This document shows positions 16,477 to 22,500 of a stretch of DNA of 22,500 nucleotides, piece by piece; position 1 is the stretch's first letter; each line of letters begins with the position of its first letter. The position numbers and the translations under genes are program-made. Source of the stretch: Chara braunii (taxonomy: Eukaryota > Streptophyta > Charophyceae > Charales > Characeae); assembly GCA_003427395.1 (NCBI GenBank), contig BFEA01000015.1:1951758-1974257 (forward strand), given 5' to 3'. Under the pieces are notes generated by a model. The model was given only the letters and a program-made list of their open reading frames with translations. It made no database searches and had not been told where the DNA came from.

Positions 16477-17215
16477 TTAAGACTTTAACCCACGTTCATA
16501 TGCAGATACAATATCTGGAGCAGTTTCAAGTAGTTCTCGTTTACTAAACCATTGGTCCTGAGATGGTGTCTGAGACTTAAAACGTACCTTGAACTGCTTC
16601 TGAGGTCGTCCACGTCCTCCTGTAGAGAAGTACCCATGTTCTATGATTTTGTCTACCTCATATCCGTCATCCATGTCTGGTGGAATCATAGAAGGTCTCT
16701 GTGGGAACTCATTTCCTTCTACATAAGGTAACAACTTGGACGTGTGAAAGACCAGATATGCATTATGTTTTGAAATGACAGGGAATATCAATTCGATAAG
16801 ACGGTCCCTATGCATCCCCAATTACTTTGAGAACTTCCCAGGGTCCGAAATAGACGGGCGGAAGTTTCTGAGACACATTTTCTTCCAACGAAAACTCTCT
16901 GGACTTGACCCAGACTAGATCGCCTTCCTTGAATGTTGAGGGTCGGCGATGCTTGTTAGCTTGTTCAATCATTTGGTCCTGAGTTTTCTTCAGATTATCC
17001 TTTACTTTCTTACTGTCTTCTCGAAACAATACTGCATACTCCTGTGTCCCTGGAGGTAACTTAAGGAACTGATCCCGTGTTAACACATCAATGGGATGCT
17101 TAGGTTTCCACCCCTTGTGCAGTGCATTAGGCATACGCCCCGTGTGAACACTACTATTGTATGCACTTGCTATCTTGGGTAAGTTCTCATCCCAATCAAT
17201 TTGATCGGGTCCCAC
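16477..17215 (-). pseudogene. Chromovirus integrase C-terminus and chromodomain
   Basis: The frame from 17215 to 16808 opens with DWDENLPKIASAYNSSVH, the end of the integrase catalytic region, and continues through a basic segment (REDSKKVKDNLKKTQ) and VKSREFSLEENV to YFGPWEVLKVIG, the GPY/F module. A frameshift near 16780-16810 leads to the second frame (16821-16477). This carries FHTSKLLPY and then a chromodomain from YEVDKIIEHGYF through QFKVRF and QWFSKREL to the stop. In classical chromodomains the aromatic-cage block reads YLVKW and WEP; here it is FKVRF and WFS, so histone-methyl-lysine binding by the classic cage is doubtful. Chromodomains of this class steer integration to heterochromatin; that is family knowledge. 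Not functional here. Confidence 0.85.
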
Positions 17216-17943
17216 ACTTCCTCAACCACCTGGTGCTTTCCTTTGACCAGATTTATGATTGTTCGTAGTCCTGCGGCCACATCATCAATCAGTGTCTGCA
17301 TTTGTTCGCCATTCTGATCAATTTTCATTTCAAGGTGGGCAAGGTAAGTCATAAGCTGAGCCAAAGAAATTTATTGCTCTTCCCCTTCGGTCTTGACAAT
17401 AGTTTGTCTGATTTCTTTGATTTTCTGTTTTTGTTATTCACTTTTTTTCTTCCTCAATTCTTCTTTCTTTTTCTTCTCCTTCTCTTGTGCTTCTTTTAAC
17501 TGTCTGATATTTTCATCCACAGTTTCTTCAGATATAATTATTTTTTTCTCTTCTTTCTGGTCTGCAATCTTCATAAGTTGCTCAATGACATACTCATCAA
17601 ATGTCTGTCGACACTTGATTTGTACATCCTGAATCTGTATGATATCGGTGTCTAATTTCGCTTGTTCGATAGTAGCTCGTGTTGCCTTCAAATCAAACTT
17701 TTATCGCACATATGCCTCGACTTCGGCACCTGCACCACAAAGGTCAGAAATCAATTGGTCTAAGCGGGCATTCAAAACCTTCTTCCGCTCGTCCACTTGA
17801 TGTCTGGTTCGAAGGTCAAGGGTCTCCTCATCAATACCGAAGATGAGTGAGACTGGATATAAGAGAAAGGGAATAAATCGTGTAAGCACTGACAATTTCA
17901 AACAATTCCAAAAAGAAGATATCGTGATATACGTCTGCCGCAC
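17170..17943 (-). pseudogene. Gag-like coiled-coil region of the chromovirus
   Basis: One minus-strand frame runs from 17943 to 17170, interrupted only by three TAA codons (17701-17703, 17434-17436, 17371-17373). The middle is strongly charged and helical-looking, with KEEKKIIISEETVDEN and a run of Lys/Glu (about 17440-17500). The downstream part contains LAHLEMKIDQNGEQMQTL. No zinc knuckle is seen, which is expected if the gag 3' end was lost with the pol deletion. Just before 17215 the frame passes straight into integrase sequence in another frame, marking the deletion junction. The gag call rests on position (between primer-binding site and integrase) and composition, not on a recognised domain. 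The start is uncertain, because the only upstream ATG (17941-17943) lies in DNA that looks like leader. Confidence 0.55.
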
Positions 17944-19021
17944 AATAAATAATCAAATAATAATAATAAATTTCACAGTCGCAGTATTCTACGACATCAA
18001 GAATTTCAATCAACCGAAAAAGAAAATAAATACAATTATTTTATTTCTAACTACTGCTGTTCTTTTGTCTGTCTATGTGATGACATTCTAATCAAGAGTG
18101 TACAGGTACTGCCTCAGGCCCGTGTGATCAGATACAACACACAAGTAAGTACGCACAGCACCACAACACAGCAAAGAACAAAGGTAAGTATGCCAACATC
18201 AATCATCAACAATATGTCAACAATCTTCTTCTTCTTTTCTCAGTGCCTTCCTGGTGTCAATGCGATGATGCACCCCTTCTTGACAGTTGACACTACAGCT
18301 GTCCAGTTTCAATCAGTTGTACCACCTTCGTCTTCAAAGTGCAACTCTTACTTGGCAGCTACCTGCCTGCCAAGTGTCATCCCTAGAGTGCCGACATAGC
18401 AGATCCTGCCACGTCACCACATCAATGTCCAATCAACATATGGTAGGGATGCCACGTCAGCAAATGTGTGTTTTATCCTTCCCACGTGCCTCTCTCCACG
18501 TGTCTTGTTGTGATACCGTCGCCGCACCAGCCAATCAAGACAATGCCACGTCAGCCAGTGGACCCAATGCCACGTCAGCAGGTGATCATCACGTCAGAAG
18601 ACGGGTGTGAGGATGCTTCCCTGCCACGTCAGCAGTAAGCCTAGTCATCCAAAGGTCACGTCAACATCTGAATAGGACCGGGTCGCTCATCCGCTGCCTG
18701 TGAGATTTGCCACATCAGCAATCTTCAGCACCCGAGTCCCTGGACGTGGCACATAATATGCCACGTCAGCGATAGATCGCGACACCTCACTATCGCGATC
18801 CTAGCTGGCGCTCGGTCACTCTCGGAATCCCGACTGCCACATCAGCAATCGCGTTGGGATCTTCGTCGCCGTTGTCCTTGTCAATCTTGAATGTCACCAC
18901 AACCAGCATGCGCGCATCTCGTTCACCATGGTAGTGCACTCAATGTATAGAGTCGCGTTGAGCGCCCACCTACTTACCTGGCGCCACGTGGCGAGCGCGT
19001 GATGTCTTCGGCGTCGTCAGG
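17944..19021 (-). other. Chromovirus 5' leader / untranslated region
   Basis: This ~1.08-kb non-coding stretch lies between the primer-binding site and the gag-like frame. It is AT-rich at the gag side (17940-18250) and GC-rich nearer the LTR. It holds the dense CCACGTCA motif array (18409-18844), and an inverted pair GATCGCGA ... TCGCGATC at 18775-18800. No open frame worth reporting. Confidence 0.6.
18409..18844. promoter_or_regulatory. Array of TGCCACGTCAGCA motifs (sense: TGCTGACGTGGCA)
   Basis: Exact CCACGTCA occurs at 18409, 18452, 18546, 18570, 18624 and 18761, mostly within TGCCACGTCAGCA. One-base variants CCACATCA are at 18710 and 18837, and ACGTCA words lie near 18591 and 18657. 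The same motif is found in the LTRs (15868, 15899, 15927; 19485 and 19513 region). In the element's sense direction it reads TGACGTGG, the ACGT-core type bound by plant bZIP factors in general. Binding here is inference. Spacing is irregular (24 to 137 bp), so it is not a simple tandem repeat. Confidence 0.6.
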
Positions 19022-19028
19022 AGTACAA

Positions 19029-19039
19029 CTCTGATACCA
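19029..19039 (-). other. Primer-binding site, initiator-Met tRNA type
   Basis: On the minus strand TGGTATCAGAG stands three bases after the CATTGCA end of the 5' LTR. This is the common plant retrotransposon primer site complementary to the 3' end of initiator methionine tRNA. It fixes the LTR boundary at 19043 and the element's orientation. Confidence 0.85.
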
Positions 19040-19042
19040 AAT

Positions 19043-20023
19043 TGCAATGAGCCCAGATCGTGAAGACACTTGTCAACAATGCAAGCCCAGATGAATGTCA
19101 ATCCGCTGATGATTATCAATAATCAGAATCGTGTCCAGATAGAATGAGATGGGATAATCATACACAGACGAAGGAGAGAGGAGGGAGATTAGACAAAGGA
19201 GAGGAATAAATAACAAGGCCCACTCCTGCTTCGGGCTCCTTCCTCGATCACCACCTCAGATAATCAATAGTCTGAACACACATCTAAAGTTTTATTCCAG
19301 TGTCCCTCGTGGCACGTCGATCAGACCCTCATCAGCGTACTAGAGCAATGTCGACCTCAAGATAACCAGGTACGTGTCCACAATCATCCCACAGTCATGA
19401 TCTCCTCCCGAGTGACGATGAATCAGAACAGCAGTGCCGGTCACGTAGCCCAGCCACGTAAGAAGATAGAACATGTGGCAGCGGCCACGTCAGCAGCAAC
19501 GCGTGGCAGCTGCCACGTCAGCATGCCTTGAAGACAATAGCCAGCCAGCCACCATGCCGAGCTAGCAGTGCGTCGCCGTAATCTCTCAAGTGCCAGCACA
19601 AAGCCAGTGCCCACCAGCGTCGCCGCGTCCAGCCAGCGTCGCGTTGTCAATGCGTGAAGTCAGCATTGACGCAAGACTGAATGAATCTCAAAGGCAGCGA
19701 GTCAGCGCTTATATAGCCTTGATGCCGATCCTGGACCCCGGATACTGGAATCCTCAGCCATTAAGATGTCAATGCAGATGACGGCCCAGATTGGCCTGAA
19801 ACCGAATCTCCCCTGGCCTCCATGCTGTCTGGGTACCTGCGCACAACAAGTGTGTGTATCTGAGCAAGGTCTGGGCGGGGTACCTTTGACGTGACAGTTA
19901 ACTTAGACCTTTGACTTTCCAAGCAGTGTGTGGTCTCACTACCTGGCGCAGGCCGAGTTTGGCCTGCGTCGTCTGGGCCTTGTTTTCAGGGCCCAGACCG
20001 GCTGCAAAACACGGGTTACTGCA
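19043..20023 (-). repeat. 5' LTR, complete (981 bp)
   Basis: In sense direction it starts TGCAGTAACCC at 20023 and ends CATTGCA at 19043. The U3 part has two GTCAAAGGT words (near 19884 and 19912), a TATA box, and further downstream CCACGTCA copies. The first 811 bp match the 3' LTR and the last 170 bp have no partner in the window. Confidence 0.85.
19709..19715 (-). promoter_or_regulatory. TATA box of the 5' LTR
   Basis: The sense strand reads GGCTATATAAGCGC about 308 bp into the LTR, a good TATA consensus, implying transcription start some 25-35 bp downstream (near 19680). The 3' LTR has a substitution at the same place (TACATAAG in sense). Confidence 0.6.
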
Positions 20024-20600
20024 TCTAGTTTTTTTTTTTTTTTTTGAAAAGCAGGTTACAATGAATCTATCCTAGGTACAGAGTCATTGTCTGCATTCCT
20101 CAAAATTTAAAATGAACATACCCCGAAATCATAAACGTGCTCCCAGAAAAAAGGGGCGCTAAGGTCGCGGAAGACTACAATGAATCTTGTCACCAAGTTG
20201 AACCAAATACTCGTCTCAAAATTAATTATAAGGAATCTAACCACTAAACAAGACCAGAAACAAAATCTCATAAATCCATTATTTTCACTCAGCAATCATG
20301 ACGAAACATTTTCCCACCATAACAGTCTCTTCTCCTCATGTTTGAAATAACACATGTCACTGGAGACGCTAGTACTCCTGCTCTTGGAACTGCCGATGCG
20401 CTCCTACCATTGCAGCGTGTTCTCCCACTGCAGGCTGCAATACCGCCCGGATTCTTTACAACATTTGTCCCAGCCCCTCCTCAACGTGTGTATTTAGTTG
20501 ATAGATACAGATTCAATGTAGTTGATATGGCATTTGAATGAAAGCGAACCACGCGGCCATTAGATGGTAAGAAAGGAGGCGAGACAAACACTCAACCAAG
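20024..20600. other. Unassigned flank beyond the 5' LTR
   Basis: It starts TCTAG then T17 (20029-20045). An AT-rich non-coding stretch follows to about 20330. A 67-codon plus-strand frame (20338-20541) is rich in Ala, Pro and Leu and has no recognised domain. I do not call it a gene. Confidence 0.4.
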
Positions 20601-20609
20601 GCGACAGTG

Positions 20610-20641
20610 GGGGCGCAGCGCTACCGGGAGCGCTGCGCCCC
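20610..20641. repeat. Perfect 13-bp-stem GC hairpin
   Basis: GGGGCGCAGCGCT (20610-20622) and AGCGCTGCGCCCC (20629-20641) are exact complements separated by ACCGGG. The stem is nearly all G/C. There is no T-run after it and no gene before it, so a bacterial-type terminator does not apply. Just downstream ATCAATGCAGGAGCG-type words occur twice (about 20652 and 20709). Confidence 0.85.
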
Positions 20642-21108
20642 GCGCTATCGCAATCAATGCAGGAGCGCTAGTTACGATGCCAGTACGAACGCGCGTGTCG
20701 TAGCACATCAATGCAGGAGCGGTCGCGCGATCACGAGGAATACGTCGAGTGCATTGGTGGCTGACAGCGTGGCGCCCCAGGAATTGGTCGTCCTCCTTCC
20801 ACGTGGCATCTACCTTCCACATGGCGTTTGAGATGCAGAAGGAAGAGGATAGGAGATAGAAAGCCATCGCTATTCCAAGTGTGGTTTGTCGGGTATAATC
20901 GCGACAGGCTCGCGGTATCGAAGGCGCTCTTGCTCATGAGCAAGAGCCAGGTTGCTGCGTCCTTATGACGTTGGCTGGAACAACATATGGAATGCGATAT
21001 GAAGGGAAGGAACGTACGGGCGCAAAGACAACGGAAGCGATTGAGGACATCATCCATGCCTGCACGCGGAAAGAGGGGCATCATCAGCAGCGGTAGTAGC
21101 AGCAGTAG
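20642..21108. other. GC-rich unassigned stretch with short direct repeats
   Basis: TCAATGCAGGAGCG occurs twice, 57 bp apart, and CTTCCACGTGGC / CTTCCACATGGC stand 18 bp apart near 20797 and 20815. A 22-bp palindrome lies at 20926-20947. No coding frame is supported. Confidence 0.4.
20926..20947. repeat. Perfect 22-bp palindrome
   Basis: GCTCTTGCTCA is followed directly by its reverse complement TGAGCAAGAGC. The symmetry ends exactly there. Confidence 0.85.
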
Positions 21109-21111
21109 GAT

Positions 21112-21435
21112 TACTGACATCATCATCATCATTATGAGCTTTTTCATGGTGCGTCATCATCATCATCATCATCATCATCTTCATCATCATCATCGATTCA
21201 TCATTACTGTCATCATCATGATCAGCATTACTGACATCATCATCAGCAGCAGCAACATTACTGACATCATCATCATCATCATCATCATCACCATCATCAT
21301 CATCATTATGTGCATCATCATCATTGGTGCGTCTTCATCATTGTCATCATCATCATCATCAACATTAGCATCTTCATTATCATCATTATCTTTTTTTTTT
21401 ACATCATCATCATCATCATCATCATCATTGTTATG
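21112..21435. repeat. Long ATC/CAT microsatellite with interruptions
   Basis: Near-continuous CATCAT iterations contain short insertions such as GAGCTTTTTCATGG, ATTACTGACATC and a T10 run at about 21392. The recurring ATTACTGACATCATC phrase suggests that a longer unit was amplified. The His- or Ile-rich frames through it are by-products. Confidence 0.9.
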
Positions 21436-21589
21436 ATGACGAGTATTATCATCATATTAGTTTGTTTGTTCTTCAAGGCATCGTTCGCCTTTCGCATCAG
21501 CAGGTGAGAGGGTCGTCATCATCATCCTCATTATCATTATCTTCAGGGTGTTGTCTTTCATCATCAACAAAATCCAAGCGAATGACATT

Positions 21590-21795
21590 TTGGTGAGGGG
21601 GAGGGGGAGAGCCCAGCTCTGCAGGGGTTTCATTAGGCGGGTGGTGAAACCCTGGAAGGGGCACGAGCAGATTGTGAGGGAATACTCTTTTCTGGGGCTG
21701 GGCATCAAATCCCACCGGGGGCAGATTAAGGTAAAGAGATAGATAGGGGAATGAAGAGGATGGAGGAAGGAAAGGAGAGTAGGGATTTTTTCTGT
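21590..21795. repeat. Dispersed repeat R1, copy 2
   Basis: It matches 3430-3725 in the order given for that copy. It is uninterrupted at the position of the A41 run. It is followed directly by an ATC tract (21798-21840) and then R2. Confidence 0.6.
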
Positions 21796-21797
21796 AT

Positions 21798-21840
21798 CAT
21801 CTCATCATCAAAATCATCATCATCACCATCATCTTTCATG
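21798..21840. repeat. Short ATC microsatellite between R1 and R2
   Basis: ATCATCTCATCATCAAAATC and following ATC units sit between the purine-rich end of R1 and the start of the second R2 copy. Confidence 0.8.
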
Positions 21841-21844
21841 TTAT

Positions 21845-22215
21845 ATCATGTTTTCTGGTGTGTTGTAATTCTCGGTTGTATCTGGCCTCCTTCCTTAATC
21901 GGGAAATAGGATTTTATAGATGGTTGAATCTGGACCGATATCTACAGAGTTGCTTTGTCTTTGCCTTGGTTTGGCGATGCCAGAATGACGCTGGTCGGAG
22001 CTGGGGCGTTGCCCTGTAACCTGCAATTGGCAGGAGCGCGAGGCCTTGTAGAGAGATCTGGGGATTTGTCGAGGGAGGTAGGCAATCCAGTGGCGAACCG
22101 GGGGGGCTGCCTTGACAACCTATGGGCCAGGGATAGTCTAGGTGGCGAGAACAGGTCAGCTATGGTAGACATTGGTTAGGAGGGTATTGTCTCTGAAATG
22201 TAATGTCCTGGTGCA
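21845..22215. repeat. Dispersed repeat R2, copy 2
   Basis: From about 21905 it matches 4245-4545. Its leading part (21850-21935) matches the copy beginning at 22415: both share a TGGTGT-TGTAATTCT-like start, CTTCC, TCGG and ATAGGA followed by AGATNNTTGAA-CTGGA. R2 here is therefore at least 370 bp. Confidence 0.65.
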
Positions 22216-22283
22216 GGGAGGGCTGGGAGGGTTTGAAGATTAGAAGGTCAGAAATGTTGTTATAACATAGTCTTTTATATTTT

Positions 22284-22400
22284 CTATACACTAATCATCA
22301 TAATCACCATCATCATAATCATCATCATCATCATCTTCATCATCATCATCATTATCATTATCATTATCATGATCACGTCATTAGTATCATCATCTAATTA
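22284..22400. repeat. ATC/ATT microsatellite after R2 copy 2
   Basis: ATCATCATAATCACCATC, then long ATC runs with ATT variants up to about 22385. It separates R2 copies 2 and 3. Confidence 0.85.
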
Positions 22401-22414
22401 ATGATATATTAAGC

Positions 22415-22500
22415 TTTTTGGTGTTCTGAAATTTTGGCAGCATCTAGCATTCTTCCACATTCGGAATATAGGACTTCAGAGATTATTGAACCTGGATTGA
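22415..22500. repeat. Dispersed repeat R2, copy 3 (cut by window end)
   Basis: TTTTTGGTGTTCTGAAATTT onward matches 21850-21935. The ATAGGA word is at 22468 against 21906, giving a period of 562 bp. The copy continues beyond the window. Confidence 0.6.

Larger units (their letters stand above)
15627..20023 (-). mobile_element. Ty3/gypsy chromovirus remnant, deleted internally and at the 3' LTR
   Basis: Two direct repeats (15627-16437 and 19043-20023) flank a ~2.6-kb interior. Reading the minus strand 5' to 3': 5' LTR, primer-binding site (19029-19039), leader, gag-like region, integrase C-terminus with chromodomain, a purine-containing stretch (GGGTCGGCAGGAA) directly before the 3' LTR, then the 3' LTR. 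Protease, most of reverse transcriptase, RNase H and the integrase core are missing between about 17215 and 17225. The sense-strand LTR begins TGCAGTAACCC and ends CATTGCA, the usual TG...CA. The 3' LTR stops at 15627 and lacks the last ~170 bp, so a flanking duplication cannot be tested; the right flank is TCTAG followed by T17. Confidence 0.85.

Noticed and set aside
20338-20541. 67-codon frame with Pro/Leu-rich sequence as a small gene
   Set aside because: No recognised domain, no promoter or splice context, and length is within chance for this base composition.
20610-20641. GC hairpin as a transcription terminator
   Set aside because: There is no T-run after the stem, no gene upstream, and the context is eukaryotic.
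20987-21507. His-, Ile- and Ser-rich frames of up to ~150 codons
   Set aside because: They are translations of the ATC microsatellite.

Overview
The window reads as a nested graveyard of transposable elements from a eukaryotic nuclear genome. I found no convincing host gene, tRNA, rRNA or CRISPR array. The evidence is long A/T homopolymers, L1-like LINEs with an endonuclease, reverse transcriptase (RT) and a C-terminal zinc-finger-like region, a Ty3/gypsy chromovirus primed by a TGGTATCAGAG (initiator-Met type) primer-binding site, MITEs, and many microsatellites. The primer site and the LINE style point to the green lineage. A repeat-rich streptophyte alga such as Chara is my best guess, but this is inference, not a match I could run.

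Layout. 1-4650: small elements. These are a PIF/Harbinger-like MITE (146-611, 22-bp inverted ends, TAA duplication), several short A-tailed insertions that share a ~55-bp hairpin-forming core, a 374-bp A-tailed retroposon with a 17-bp target-site duplication (1438-1811), a foldback MITE (3746-3910), and first copies of two dispersed repeats, here called R1 (3430-3725, holding a 41-bp A run) and R2 (4245-4545). 4652-5475: the 3' end of a LINE on the minus strand (LINE-A) with its poly(A) tail seen as poly(T). 5476-11379: an almost complete LINE on the plus strand (LINE-B) bounded by a perfect 14-bp target-site duplication. Its ORF1 is still open and its ORF2 is broken by stops and frameshifts. 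11395-13210: C-rich, T-tract-rich, simple-repeat DNA whose minus strand is strongly G-rich.

13215-15626: a second minus-strand LINE (LINE-C) lacking both ends. 15627-20023: a minus-strand Ty3/gypsy chromovirus remnant, with a truncated 3' LTR, integrase C-terminus plus chromodomain, a large internal deletion, a gag-like coiled-coil region, a leader studded with CCACGTCA motifs, a primer-binding site and a complete 981-bp 5' LTR with a TATA box. 20024-22500: unassigned DNA with perfect palindromes, long ATC microsatellites, second copies of R1 and R2, and the start of a third R2 copy, so that R2 plus ATC tract forms a ~562-bp tandem unit.

How the parts interact. LINE-B inserted at the 5' edge of LINE-A. 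LINE-B's 3' UTR carries the same hairpin core found beside the A-tails of four short insertions 9-10 kb away, which suggests that those insertions used, or derive from, this LINE's machinery. All protein-coding remnants are decayed. The RT YXDD-type motif of both LINEs has an Asp-to-Asn change. The chromovirus LTRs differ by roughly 6% over the ~290 bases I compared by eye.
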